Assembly (NCBI RefSeq): GCF_000471905.2
Contig: NW_006497083.1
Coordinates: 1,226,671-1,290,670 of the forward strand
DNA length: 64,000 nucleotides
Source of the DNA: Amborella trichopoda
Taxonomy: Eukaryota > Streptophyta > Magnoliopsida > Amborellales > Amborellaceae
Direction of reading: 5' to 3'
Position 1 is the first letter of the stretch. Every line of letters starts with the position of its first letter. The notes beneath the pieces are model-generated. The model was not told the origin of the DNA, made no database searches, and saw only the letters and a program-made list of their open reading frames with translations. The translations under genes were made by a program, and so were the position numbers. Shown in pieces: positions 33,389 to 45,949 of the stretch.

Positions 33389-34694
33389 TCAGGTTTTCAC
33401 TACTCTTTTTGGCCTATTACGGGTAGTATTTTTTGAGATACATCGCATTGATGGGATCGTTGAGCTCGCACCCCTCTTGATTCTTGATCTTGTTAGAATT
33501 GCCTGCGTGCACTCCAATAACAACAAATGGCCCCTCCCAATTAGGTTTGAATTTGCCGAAAGGGGGTTTGCAGGAGTGTGGAAGATTTTCTTGAGTATCA
33601 TGTCTCCTTCCCTGAACTGTCGTAGAGCAACTTTACTTTGGTATGCTCTCTCGATTCTACGCCAGTAAGCAATAATATTTTGTGTTGCTCGTAGTCGTCT
33701 TTCATCCAAATTAATGAGAGCAGCGATTCGTGCTTCGATTTTTTTTTCCTTATCTGAATTTTTATGAATAAGCACTCGGAGAGACGGTATATCAACTTCA
33801 ATGTGTAATATTGTTTCCATACCATACGCCAAAGAGTACGGGTTCATGTTCGTAGGAGTCTTCTCAGTTGTCCGGTAGGCCCATAGCGCGTCATTTAGCT
33901 TTTCGTGCCAATCTTTGCCACCTTCTATAATTCTGTCTATAATTTTGAGAAGTCCTTTGTTTGCAGCCTTTGCTTGTCCATTTCCTTGAGGGTAGTAAGG
34001 TGTGAAGAATTTATGCATTATCTCAAACTTTTTACACACCTTAGAGACCTTCTCATTTTTGAGATTGGATCCATTGTCAGTAATGATTGACTCAAGAACA
34101 CCGAACCTGAATACAATATTGTTCTTTATGAAACGAGCAACATGTTGTCCCTTTATTTGGACAAATGATGCGGCCTCTACCCATTTGGTGAAGTACTCTG
34201 TAGCCGTTAATATAAAATGGTGGCCGTTTGAGGCTATCGATTAGATCATTTCGATGATATCAAGACCCTACATGGCAAACAGGCGGTGTTGAGTTGAGTG
34301 GTACAGATGGTGCATGGATGAGGCCTCCATAAAGCTGACATTTGAGACACCTCTTTACGAGCTTCCAACAATCTTCAGCCATGGTGATCTAGTAATAACC
34401 TTGGCGCCTGATTTTCTGAGCTAAGGCGGCTGCGCCAGAATGACCTCCTTTATTGTGTAACTCTGTCAGTACTTGGTCGATTTTTGGCTGATCAAGACAC
34501 CGTAGAATGATGCCCTCAAAAGAATTTTTGAATAAGAGATCACCTCTTACTAAGAATCCCCAAGAAAACCTTCGAAGGGCTTCTTTATCCTTTTTGATGG
34601 CTCTTGCAGGGGATAACTCATCTTTCAGCAAGGATAGAACATCGTGGAGCCATGGTTTTGCCTTAATTAGCGCATTTGAAACCACGAGAGGCAC
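33389..34694 (-). pseudogene. Element 1 integrase, decayed
   Basis: The N-terminal part (34389-34694) has a GGHSGAAALAQKI segment typical of the H2C2 region. The core continues as FFTPYYPQGNGQAKAANKG, then DWHEKLNDALWAYRTTEKTP and YSLAYGMETILHIE, the common C-terminal part of the Ty3/gypsy integrase core. The residue after NGQA, normally the catalytic Glu, is Lys. The reading frame is broken between the two parts. Confidence 0.82.
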
Positions 34695-34720
34695 TTCCCC
34701 ATCGTTCTCATTTTCTTGCT

Positions 34721-35270
34721 CTATTTCTTCTTTGATCCTTGGTGGGGAAGGATCATGTTTGTTCCTGATATAGAATGGCAGTGTGGTGATTTTGGAAGAA
34801 TATCAACCATTGAAGCAAGGGTCGCAAGGGCATCGGTGAACCAATTATTTTCCTTAATTACATGCTGAAAGGTGATTTTCATGAAATATGGGATCATCTT
34901 TTCCACCTTTTCTTGATAGGGCTTGAGATTATCTTCTTTCACCTTCCAAATCACTTGAACTTGGTTTATGACGAGTAAAGAATCACCAATCACTCGTATT
35001 TGTTGGATTTTCATTCCCATGACAATCTCGAGCCCGGCTATCAAGGCTTCACATTCAGCAACGTTATTGATACATGGGAAATTCAATCCGTTGGTTGTTA
35101 GCATTAAAATCTTCTCGGGTGAGCGTAGTATGACTCCTATACTTGACCCGTATTCATTCCTTGCACCATCGAAGTATAACTCCCAAATTGATTCCTCAAT
35201 TGTGAAGAAGTTTTCATCAAGAAGATCCGTGTTGATGGGAGTGTTATCCAGTAGTGTGTGTTCAGCTTAG
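34721..35270 (-). pseudogene. Element 1 second (archaeal-type) RNase H
   Basis: It encodes NNVAECEALIAGLEIVMGMK, IRVIGDSLLVINQVQ and ENNWFTDALATLAS, matching the extra RNase H (aRNH) that defines Tat-branch Ty3/gypsy elements. The Glu in AECEAL and the Asp in GDS are kept. Frame shifts separate it from the upstream DGARNEYGS segment. Confidence 0.8.
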
Positions 35271-36548
35271 TGGTCAACAATGGCTTGTCCTTTGATCGAT
35301 TTTTTATTAACATATTCGATCTTGAACTCGTTGAATAGTATTCTCCACTTCACCAAACGTCCGTATTGGTCTCTCCAATAGGTACTTGAGTGGGTCTAAT
35401 TTTTAGATGAGCTTGACTGAATGAGATAAGACATAGTGTCTTAACTTTTACATGGCCCACATAAGCGTTAAGCAATGCTTCTCCACATCCGTGTATCTTC
35501 ACTCACAGTCTATCATACTCTTGCTGATGTAATATATCGTTTGTTCTTTTTCATGGTCATCGTATTGTCCTAATATTGCTCCCATGGTCTTGTCTCTCAC
35601 TGACATGTATAGGAACAGGTGTTTGTCTGGACTAAAAGGACTAACGATGCGAGGTTCTACTTCTTGGCACTCATTAGCCCATATGAATGGGGTATCTTTC
35701 TTGAGTAGTCTATTAAATCACACACACTTGTCTACTAGTTGTGAGATGAAATGCCTTATGGCTTGTATGCCACCTTGCAGCCCACAAATTTATTTGATGT
35801 TTCAGGGAGAGGGCATTTCAATGATGGCTCGTATTTTGGAAGGGTCCACCTCAATTCCTCTTTGGTTTACTATAAAGCCTAGTAATTTTCTAGATTCAAC
35901 CTCAAAGGCACATTTTTTCTGATTGTGTTTGAGTAAATGTTTCCGAAGCCTTTCAAAAATGGTTCTCAGGTTGGGGAGATGATCAGGTTTGGTCTTCGAC
36001 TTGACCAGAATGTTGTCCACATAGTCTTCCATGATGGTGTGCATTAAGTTGTGGAAGATGCTAGTCATTGCCCGCTGATAAGTTGCCCCTACATTTTTTA
36101 AGCCGAAGGGCATGACTTTGTAGCAGTAAGTTTCCCATTGCATTATGAACGTAGTCTTGGTTTGGTCTTCTTCTGGCATGAAGATCTGATTGTAACCTGA
36201 GAAGCCGTTCATAAATGACAACATCTCGTGCCCGTGCCCCACAGTGTTGTCGACCAAGGCATCTATGTTTGGTAATGGAAAATTGTTCTTTGGGCATGTC
36301 TTGTTGAGGTCTCTTTAGTCAACACACATTCGGATCCTCTCGTCTTTCTTGGGTACGACCACTATGTTGGCCAACCATTCTGAGTAATCGACAGGGTTAA
36401 TGACCTTTTCTTTGAGCAGCTTGTCGATTTTTTCTTTAATTTTAAGCTCAAGGTGGGTCTTCTGATGTCGGAGTTTATGCCTTATAGGTTTGGCCCCTTT
36501 ATTGAATATTAGGTGATGTTGCACCAATGTGGGATCTAGCCTCGGCAT
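35270..36548 (-). pseudogene. Element 1 reverse transcriptase and RNase H, decayed
   Basis: The RT start (36315-36548) reads HHLIFNKGAKPIRHKLRHQK and YSEWLANIVVVPKKDERIR. The palm (35802-36257) has MPFGLKNVGATYQRAM and YVDNILVKSK; the catalytic YVDD motif is changed to YVDN. The following RNase H part is broken into several frames. Confidence 0.85.
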
Positions 36549-37573
36549 AATATCGTATGATCAGGCAAAGACATAACGATATTCCTTGAGAAAGGAAATC
36601 ATATTTTCCCGCTCCTCAGGAGATAGGGAGGTTCTAATCTTAGTTAACATTGGGTCCTTCTTAATTCCTAGTTTTATATCGATCGTCTCTTCGATGATAG
36701 TCGTTGGGTGACCATCGAACCTCTTCTTGAATTGCTCAACATGGGAAGTGAGTTCCTCAAGTTGAGGGATTTCTTCAGACTCTTGACTCTCTTGATCTTT
36801 GTCCTTGTCATCCAATTCATCATCTTGGGTATTGTGCATCGTTATCAGGCTATCTTGAGTGTTCGCCATTTTTGAAAATTATTTTTCATTATTTTCAGTT
36901 TTATCATGTTTTGATTTTTCAACGATTTTTTACATAACACAAGAGGTGTCCCTTATGAGACTCACGAGAGAAATGTTGGGGACTAGATGCTCATGGTGGT
37001 TAGATGGCCACCTTACGCCTATCCATTTTTTGGCATTGGGACTTGAAGGTGCCGCTGGTATGCTTCTAGTGACCCTCGAGTTAAGGAAGTGATTGACCAA
37101 TTCTGTTCTTGGGTTTGAATCAGTTGATGAGCAGGTTTAGCTGTGTTAGAGCTGATTGTGCATATCTTCAAATCCAGGTCAGTAAAAACGTCTTCAATTC
37201 CCAGTTCTTGAGTGTGCTGAGATGTGGAAGAAGAGTTATTCCCCATTGGGGATTCAAGGATCACCTTAGGCCATTTTGAAGGACGGGCATCAAGAGGATC
37301 GAGGCTTTGAATAGCTCCAGATACAAAGCCCGGATAGCTTGAAGGCTTCATCCCACTTTGCAATAAGGTGAGAGAACACCTGAGACCTGTTAGATCTCTG
37401 TGTTAAGTTTTGGCTTTGAATGATTCATAAATTGCCTTTGGTATGCCTTGCCATTGACTACCCAAGCCTTGGCCTGTTTGGAAGCCTTGAGAGAAGAGCA
37501 TGTTCCAAGCTTCTAGGGACCCGAAACCATATCAATGTTGACATTGGATAATGTCATCCATCGATGCAGAAGT
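36549..37573 (-). pseudogene. Element 1 PR-RT spacer region
   Basis: The 36561-36869 frame (SHVEQFKKRFDGHPTTIIEE) has close counterparts in elements 2 and 3 at the same place. The rest is a low-conservation spacer with frameshifts. Confidence 0.6.
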
Positions 37574-38151
37574 TTACAAAATTTGAGGAACATGATCGCC
37601 GGCCTCTAAGCATAAGGTGGCACAATCGGCTTGTTCGAAGGAAGCGAGCGGGATTTCTCTTAGCTCAACTCCTACAGCTAGCTTCCCGTTATGTATATTA
37701 GGATTGAGAAAAGCAGGGGGTTCAGCACATACTTTTGCGATGCCGTTTCTAGTATGAAATTTGAGGCATTGATGGAGTGTAGAGGTGACCACGAGGTTTT
37801 CTTGTAGCCATAGTCTTCTTAACAGCATGTTAAAACATAAAACATTATCACTTGGACGGTAGGGCGGATCTTAAGTGTGAGAGGCAATATGCGTTCAGCT
37901 TGTCTTTTGGTTCCGTCATATGGACATGGCTCGAAGTCATCCGGGCTTTTTCCTAACTGCTTCACTGTTTTCATAAAGCATATGTTTAAGGATGCCCCAT
38001 CATCAACAAGCACTCTTCGTATCTCATATCCTTTCATGAAGACGGTGATGTGCAGAGGTTGGACATGAAATCGAATGAAGCTGGCTGGGATGTCATCGTC
38101 TGTGAACACGATTGGTATTGGTGTCATCAGCTGGTTGATCATTCCACACAA
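37574..38151 (-). pseudogene. Element 1 aspartic protease
   Basis: It reads FHVQPLHITVFMKGYEIRRV, LVDDGASLNIC and later LQENLVVTSTLHQCLKF. VDxGAS is the active-site motif of the retropepsin in this lineage. A deletion/frameshift lies after about 37828. Confidence 0.75.
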
Positions 38152-38563
38152 CTCATCCGGCTGTGTGTTGCTCGAGATGTGTGTCTTAAAAGGACCTTCT
38201 CGATCTGGGCTCTATGTGTTGGTGAATTGGTGAGTAGCTCCAAGATGGAGGTTTGAGCGTGGTTCTTCCCAAGATGAGTTAGTAGATTGTAGATGGTTGC
38301 AGATCCTTGAATTTCCTTGTTCGGCTCATGATCTACGACCACTGCTAGTTGTTTCGTTTTCGAGGTATTTTCCATTCTTTCATCGAGAGTATCGCCCATC
38401 AATTGAATGAGTTTGAACACTCGGCCTCTTCGAGTTAAGGAGTCGACCTCGCCAGCTTGAAGCTCGATAGGGCCAACCCTAGCAAGAGTAATGGGAGACT
38501 TTGGGTTGTTGGCCCCTTATTTGGAAGATGACGCCTTTTCATTGGTCCTGACCATATGAATCT

Positions 38564-40310
38564 CTAGTGTGTCATCTTCGTCATATCGTTCCCATTTGGA
38601 AGGTTATCGAGGTTTGGAGATGAAGGGCTTCCTCTTAGGAGCCTCAAAAGACCATCGGGTTCTTGAAAGTGATGATCGCAAGCCAATATGAACTGACTGG
38701 GATCCTCTTCTTCGTCTCCACACTGAATCATGTGAATGACAATGTTCTCTTTCGAGTTGTCTTGAGCTCCATGCTTTTCAGTCGTTGTGGCCATATTTTT
38801 AGGAAGAGGATTTGTGAAGATACAAATCTTTTTTATTAGGGTCTTCGATAGGTTGATTTCTAGGTGCGAAAGTGATGTCACCCCTATTGATTAACCCTTA
38901 AATCATCTGTTTTAAATATATGCAGTTTTGAGTATCATGAGCATGGTTTTGATGTCATTTGCACTACCTCCCCTTATCCGTGACTTGAAATGATGGTTCT
39001 AATGGTGGTGGGAGATAAACGATATTCTTAGCCAAGAGTAATTCCAACACTTTTTCTGATGGGTCTTTAACAGGGGTGAAATTATCCTCTCACCTTTGGT
39101 TATTATTTTGAGTGTTGGCTTTAGGCTGACCCCTTTGTTACGTTGAGTAGCTGACCCTTGGGCTGATCCGTTAACGACGATCTCATTAACCTAACCAAAA
39201 GCATTCCCCTTGTTTTTGTTCATATTTTGAGGAGCTGTAATCCGCTTGTTATCAGGCTTGGTGCTAAGGGGTGTCCCTCTGGCCCTTTCATGTGGCGGCA
39301 CCCGCTCAATCATGGAATCGAAAGAGTGGGGGATAAGACCTTGGCTTAAGAAGGTCCTGTACTTGGGAGCAGCATTCTCTAAGACTATAGAGATCTTGGC
39401 TAGGTCTGTAAGTGGACATTCTATGACTCTCATTGCCGCCTCGTGGAATCAATTGATGAAACCCTCGAAGGATTCTCTTGGATTTTGTTTTGTTGCACTG
39501 AGTTTGTCTAGGGAGAGAGGTCTTGGTGTCGACCTGCAGTAGTGAGCGAGGAATAGGCTGAACATTTCATCTGGAGTGATGCGTGGTCGAGCGTACATTG
39601 TTCTCCGATGCCAGTTCAAGGCCTCACCAGTCAATGTTTGTGAAAAGATGGCCTTCAGTTGGTTAGGCCTGTCTCGCAAAGCTCGAGCGGAGAGGAGTTA
39701 CTAGTTGATGTGAGTATCTGGATCGCTCTTCCCATTGAACTTGTTTCTAAATTCAGGGACGAAAAATCCTACGGAAAGGTCTTCTCATTGAACTTGAGGG
39801 CAGTTAGGACACCTACCTCACCTAAGGGTCGGTTTGAGTTGACACCTCTTCTTCGTAAAGTGTTCAGGACAACATGAGCAATACTATGGTGGCTCGAGGT
39901 TGGGTTTGAACCCTTAGATCTAAGTAGGTCTTGGTTTTGAGATCGTTGCACCTCAGAGTTATCTTGGTTCGAGTTACGAGAATTGGCTTTAGATGTTGCA
40001 TGAATTCTTCCCTCACTCGACTTCTACTTTGGTTGCCTAAAATCCCATATAGGACAACGCTTGGTCGGACTCCCTGACTATTCAAGGTTTTTCGAGTGGA
40101 ACCGGCTTTTCGGGACACACAGATCTCAGGATTATGAATGGATGCTTGAGACTCTACCTCTAATTGAGAACTTGGGCGTTGGATAATGAATTGTCCTGAG
40201 GTCTGTCGATAACTCCAAAGGATTACAACATACTGGTCCCTAGGTTTAGGTAAGTTAGGCTTAGGGTCGGCCGTAGAGCAATCATCATGGTCGCCTTGAG
40301 TGACTGACAT
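38564..40310 (-). pseudogene. Element 1 gag, decayed
   Basis: The ATG at 40310 gives MSVTQGDHDDCSTADPKPNL, the same start as in elements 2 and 3. The gag core has RDRPNQLKAIFSQTLTGEAL NWHRRTM and, further on, SFDSMIERVPPHERARGTP. The zinc knuckle (about 38880-38970) keeps C...HxxxHDTxxC but contains two stops. Confidence 0.8.
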
Positions 40311-41406
40311 GGTGACTGCTTTTGGCTGGGTTACAAAATCTAGACTTTGGTAAGATCTAAACTCCATGACTCAGGGCAAACCTAACGTGACACAAGGGGC
40401 AAAAACCTTAGATAAGATTAGACTGGAACCTAGACTTACTAGACTCAATGGATTTTGATTAAGACTTTGAACTAGGGTAAGCCTAATCTACCTCTAAAGG
40501 CAATTCTTAAACTTAGACCTATGCTAGAACCTAGGCTAAGATCTAGACTAGATGGTGCACGAGTCTCGGCTTGGACCAAGAGTGGGTTTAGCTTTGGAGG
40601 GGTAAGCAACCCTAATGTATTTTATGTTTTTATTTTTTATTTTTTTTATCTTTTTAATTTTGATGAAACATAGTTAAACTAAGGATGATGAAAGCAGGTA
40701 AAATATGATTTCAATCAAAATAAACAAACTAAAATAAAACCAAAAGGGCAGAAATGGAACAAATCTGTCTAGAGAAAAATATTTTTTTTTTATTTTTTAA
40801 AATTTTATTTTAGGTCAAAAATTGGTCAACACGGAGCCAAAGGTCCCTGAAATAGTTATGTGGGGTCCCAGAATATATCTGGGACACTTGCAGTTGGGCG
40901 ACACGGGTGGTGTCACCCAAGCCGCACTAGTGGTGTCGCCCTTGTAGGGTGGGCCACATGGCTGGTATCACCCAAAATATTATTATTTTTATATTTTTTT
41001 ATATTTTCATATTATTAATATTAATGAAATACGACTACTTTAAAATTGGAAGAAGCAGAAACTAAAAATATTTATGATGAAATAAATTAAAATAAAGTAA
41101 AATGGAATAGCCTAGATTGAAATGAAAAATCTTTTTTCTGTATTTTTAAAAATTTTATTTTGATTTGAATTTTTTTGTGAAGGCATAAAAGAGTCTCTAG
41201 AACATATCCACTTTGTTCTAGAGGTTTTTGAGACCTTTGAATTTGTACAACACTGGGAGTTTCCCCAAGAAAAAGCAGGGTAGGTTTCAGAGCACCGAAA
41301 CCCTGGATTCTAGTCAACGCCGACTTTTGGGACCTTTTGTGACTAAAAATAGTGAAAAAAAGTAAATAAAAATTGCATTTTGATGCTTGGATCAAGCTCG
41401 AAATAG
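40311..41406 (-). other. Element 1 leader
   Basis: Untranslated leader between PBS and gag. It contains TAG/TCTAG-rich imperfect repeats near 40380-40560 and GGCGACAC/GTGTCGCC inverted motifs near 40893-40950. Confidence 0.6.
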
Positions 41407-41423
41407 CCCCATGGTGGGCGCCA
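41407..41423 (-). other. Element 1 primer binding site
   Basis: On the minus strand TGGCGCCCACCATGGGG follows the 5' LTR after a 3-base spacer. TGGCGCC-type sites are common in plant Tat elements. I do not assign the tRNA. Confidence 0.7.
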
Positions 41424-41426
41424 AAC

Positions 41427-42620
41427 TGTTTACGATAAAAATCTGACAGATCTTCCGATAAAGATCTCTCAATTTTAACACCTTAAACTAATTAAAAAGA
41501 TATAAATAAAGTGGTAGAAAAATTGGGACAGATCGAATTCAGATCTGATGCCAGATTTTCCAAGAAACAAGCAGATATACTCTCAGATCTGTGGCAGAGA
41601 TAACATCATCTAGAGTATTAAAATACGATTTTTAAGATAAGTTAATAGATGAAAAAAAAATAACAGAAGAAAAATAGTAAAAAGAAGAAGAAAGAGAGAG
41701 GAATAAATAATACCAAACCGGGCCTGATGGCTCGAGATTCTCGAGCCTTCGAGGGCTCACCCGTATCAGAACCGGTCCTCTATGCTTCTCTGATTCAGAT
41801 GTTGACCAGCAGATCTCTGGTGTAAAGGGTTAGATCTTGGGTTTTTTTTCCCTAATTCTCGTTTTAATCTTGGTTTTTTGTGCCGTAGGACTAGGTTTTC
41901 TCAGTCTTGGGGGTTAGGACTTTAGGACGCTAGAGTTTCTATTTTCTCTAAGGTTTTCAATCTAGAGATTTTTCTAAATCTGTCAGTATTTCTCTGGGTT
42001 TGGAGGAGAACTTCCTTAGTTTTCTAAGGGTTATGTGATCTTAGAGGTTGAATATGAATTCTGAGATTTTCACTAATTTTTTGAGATTTTTCCTAAATTT
42101 TTAGGAATTTTCAAAGGGTTTTTCCTATTTTTGATATTTTTGGATTATTTTCCTAATTTTTGAAATTTCTAAGGTTTTTTTGGTCTCCTTTTGGGTTAGG
42201 GAGAAGGAGTATTTATAAGATTCAATTGTTATTTTTCCTAAACGTTTTGGAGGTTTTTCGGTATTTTTTGGATTTATCTTTAAGTTTCAACCTTATCTAA
42301 TTAAAGAAAACGTATTTACTGTGTCATCAGATGTGTTGATTGCATCATCAGCTTGTGTTTGGGCCTGTCAGGCCCGTTACGGCCTAGCCTACGGCCCATC
42401 AGTTCGGTCTCACAGAGACTAAATTATCATTTATTATATCTTTTTTCCGTAGGTCCGATTCAGGCGATTCTTGGACCGTTGGAAAGCTCTTAGGCTCTAC
42501 TTCAAAATGCGATAGAATTTGGGTAATTTTGGATTAATTAAATTAGGTCTACTAGGATAATGTTATCCTAAGGGTTTAAAAAACTATAGAATTTGTCAGA
42601 TTTAAAATGGGGTGTCTACA
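41427..42620 (-). repeat. Element 1 5' LTR
   Basis: 1194 bp. On the minus strand it begins TGTAGACACC and ends ATCGTAAACA, directly followed by the PBS. Confidence 0.92.
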
Positions 42621-42625
42621 CATAC

Positions 42626-43689
42626 GCACACATAGGGATGAGTTTGCCTCATTTTACTTCAGGGGATCCAGCTGAGAGAAAAATGCTCCCAGACTAGCCA
42701 ATTTCATCATTCGCGAGGTTCACCCATCTCTGATATGTGGTAGTTGGCAGTTATATTCATACAACCATGGGGCGCCTTGCTAGTTTCAAGCCTTCATAAC
42801 AGGCATAGGAAGTTGACTTTGAGACCGAGGCCAGATTGACTAATAGTTTAACCTCTTATATTGATGGATGAAGTCTTTTCTAAAAATAGTTTTTTTTTGA
42901 AAAAAATGGATGGTTTTAACAATCAAAATTAAAAAGCATTTTCAAAAGGGATGGGCCTTACAGTTTTGCCTCTTGTGCCCCTTTGGTGGTCATTTTCTTT
43001 ATCACGTTTTACCCAAAGCTAATGAAAGGATTTCCTTTTAGGATCGTGAGACCTCAAAAGTCTCAAAGTTGTCGTTTTACATTTGGAGCCTTCATCCTGT
43101 GCTTCGCGGGTCCATGAAGAGTTCTCTGGGTTCTTGCCGGGCTTCCATCTTGGAGAAGTCTCTACGTTCTTCTAGGGTCCATTGAAGTCACTTAGGTTTT
43201 CCATTTATATCACCCTCCCACATCTTTTTAAGCTGGTTCTGTTGGGAACCTACAAGGTTTAGGAGGAGTCTTCATCCTTGGGTCTGCTTGTGCAGTATTG
43301 TTGGAACTTGTACGTACTTGTTTGTACTTGATTGTTTTGAATCAGAAGCTCCTTCATGGAGATTACTATTATTATTATTATTATTTTCTTCCTTTACCCG
43401 TGATGCCTTTTCAGGTTTTCACCACGTCCATTTTTCATATTTTTATTTTTATTTTTTCTTTGTGATGCCTTTTCAGGTTTTCACCACGTCCATTTTTCAT
43501 ATTTTTATTTTCTTTTTTTCTTTGTGATGCCGTTTCAGGTTTTCACCATGTTTTTGAGCCCGTTACGGGTAGTAGTTTCTGAGATACATCGCATTAATGG
43601 GGTCGTTGAGTTCATACCCCTCCAGATTTTTTATCTTGTACGAATTGCCTGCGTGCACTCGAGTAACCATGAATGGCCCCTCCCAATTA
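42626..43689 (-). other. Element 2 tail after integrase, right part
   Basis: Homologous to about 32590-33460 of element 1 (GGGATGAG...GGGGATCC...CTCCCA, CTAGCCAAT). Within it, 43400-43555 carries three ~63-bp copies of GTGATGCCTTTTCAGG TTTTCACC. Element 1 has two shorter copies at the equivalent site. Confidence 0.65.
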
Positions 43690-44640
43690 GGTTTGAACTT
43701 GCCTGAAGGATATGGATTTGCAGGAGTGTAGAAGATTTTCTTAAGTACTATGTCCCCTTCTCTGAATTGTCAAGGAACGACTTTCCTTTGGTGTGCCCTC
43801 TCGATTCTATGCTGGTAACCAACAATATTTTGTGTTGCTCGTAATCGTCTTTCATCCAAATCAATGAGGACAACGATTCGTGCTTCAATATTTTGTTCCT
43901 CATCTAAAATTTTATGAATGAGCACTCTAAGAAATGGTATCTTAACTTCAATGGGTTGTACTACTTCCATTCCGTACAGCAATGAGTATGAGGTCATGCC
44001 AGTAGGAGTCTTCTCAGTTGTCCGGTAGGCCCATAGCACGTTGTTTAGCTTTTCGTGCCATTCTTTGCCACATTTTATTATTCTATCTATTATTTTGAGA
44101 AGTCCTTTGTTTGTGGCATTCGCTTGTCCGTTCCTTGAGTGTAGTAAGGTGTGGGGAATTTCTCCGTTATCCCGAACTTTTTACACACATTTGTGACCTT
44201 TCATTTTTGAAATTGGATCCATTGTCAGTAATGATTGACCCAGGAACGTCAAACCTAAAAACATTGTTGTTCTTTATGAAACGAGCGACATGTTGTCCCT
44301 CAATTTTGACAAATGATGCAGCCTCTACCCATTTGTGAAGTACTATGTAGCCTTAATATGAAACGGTGGCCGTTTGAGGCTTTGGTGAGATCATTTCGAT
44401 TATATCAAAACCCCACATGGCAAAGGGCCATGCGGGCGGTGTGGAGTTGAGTGGAACGGACGGTGCATGGATGAAGTCTCTATATAGTTGACATTTGGGA
44501 CACTCCTTAACGAACTTCCAACAATCTTCAACTATGGTGGTCCAGTAATAGCCTTGGTGCCTGATTTTCTAAGCTAAGGCGGCTGTCCTAGAATGACCTC
44601 TTTCATTGTGTAACTTTGTCAGTACTTGGTCGATTTTTGG
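43690..44640 (-). pseudogene. Element 2 integrase, decayed
   Basis: 43770-44039 reads LWAYRTTEKTPTGMTSYSLL YGMEVVQPIEV. Upstream, in another frame, the NGQA segment is followed by Asn instead of the catalytic Glu. The H2C2 part is frameshifted. Confidence 0.75.
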
Positions 44641-44999
44641 TTGATCGAGACACCATAGAATGATGCCATTGAAGGATTTCTTGAACATGAGGTCACCTCT
44701 TACTAAGAATCCCATAGAAACCTTCGAAGGGCTTCTTTATCATTTTTGGTTGCTCCGTCGGGGTATAACCCAACTTTCAACAAGGACATAACTCGTGGAA
44801 CTGTGGCTTTGCCTTAGCTAGTGCATCAGAAGCCACGAGAGACACTTCCCCATCGTTCTCATTTTCTTGCTCTATTTCTTCTTCAATCCTTGGCGGTGAA
44901 GGGTCATGTTTGTGATGTAAAGTGGCAGCATGTGATTTCTTGAGGAATATCGTCTATTGAAGCAAGGGTTGCAAGGGTGTCGACAAACCAATTATTTTC

Positions 45000-45760
45000 C
45001 CTAGTTACGTGTTGGGAGGTGATTTTCTTAAAATATGGGATCATCTTTGATAAGGTTTGAGATTTTCTTCTTTCACCTTCCAAATCCCTTGAACTTGGTT
45101 TATGACTAATAGAGAATCACCAATCACTCGTATTTGTTGGATTTTCATTCTCATGGCATTCTCAAGCCCAGCTATCAAGGCTTCATATTTAGCAATGTTA
45201 TTGGTACATGGGAAATTCAATCTGATGGCTGTGGCATTAAAATATTCTCTGGTGAGCATAATATGACTCATATACCTGACCCATATTCGTTTTTTGCACC
45301 ATCGAAGTATAGCTCCCAAATTAAGTCCTCAATTATGAAAAGGTTCTCATCAAGGAGATCTGTGTTAACGGGAGTGTCTTCTGGCAGTTTGTGTTCAGTT
45401 AAGTGGTCAACAATAGCTTGTCCTTTGATCGATTTTTGAGTAACATATTCGATCTCAAACTCGCTCAATAGCATTCTCCACTTCGCCAAACGTTCGTTGA
45501 GGACTGGTCTCTCCAATAGGTACTTGAGTGAGTCAATTTTTTAGATTAGATTGACAGTATGCGATATGATGTAATACCTTAACTTCTGCATGGACCACAA
45601 AAGTGTTAAGCAATGGTTCTCCCCGTCCGTGTATCTTGTCTCATAGTCGACCATGGTTTTGCTGATGTAGTATATCGTTTGTTCTTTTCCATGGTCGTCG
45701 TATTGTCCGAGGTTTTCCCCCATGGTCTTGTCTTTCATAGACATGTATAGGAATAGGTGT
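45000..45760 (-). pseudogene. Element 2 RNase H and second RNase H
   Basis: 45268-45516 has FEIEYVTQKSIKGQAIVDHL and ELYFDGAKNEYGSGI, the RNase H to aRNH connection and aRNH start. 45041-45319 has NNIAKYEALIAGLENAM and IRVIGDSLLVINQVQGIWKV. 45541-45744 has YYISKTMVDYETRYTDGE and HCLTLLWSMQKLRYY from the first RNase H. Confidence 0.78.
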
Positions 45761-45949
45761 TTGTCTTAACTAGGAGGACTAAGGATGGGAGCTTTTGTGA
45801 AGTACTCCTTGATTTGATCGAATGCCTCTTGGCATTCATTGTCCCATATGAATGGGTATCTTAAGGATCCTATTGAAGGGCGCGCACTTGTCCGCTAGTT
45901 GTGAAATGAAACTCCTTATGGTTTGTATGTGACCTTGAAGCCCCCAGAT

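Larger units (their letters stand above)
29538..42620 (-). mobile_element. Ty3/gypsy element 1 (Tat/Ogre-like), complete but decayed, nested in element 2
   Basis: A 13.1-kb element with LTRs 29538-30714 and 41427-42620, each starting TGTAGA and ending AAACA on the minus strand. Target duplications CATAC at 29533-29537 and 42621-42625 are identical. A PBS lies inside the 5' LTR and a purine-rich PPT before the 3' LTR. Domain order gag-PR-RT-RH-aRNH-INT (INT last, a second RNase H) marks the Tat/Ogre branch of Ty3/gypsy. Frameshifts and stops affect every domain. The first 60 bases of the two LTRs differ at about six positions, so the insertion is old. Confidence 0.92.
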
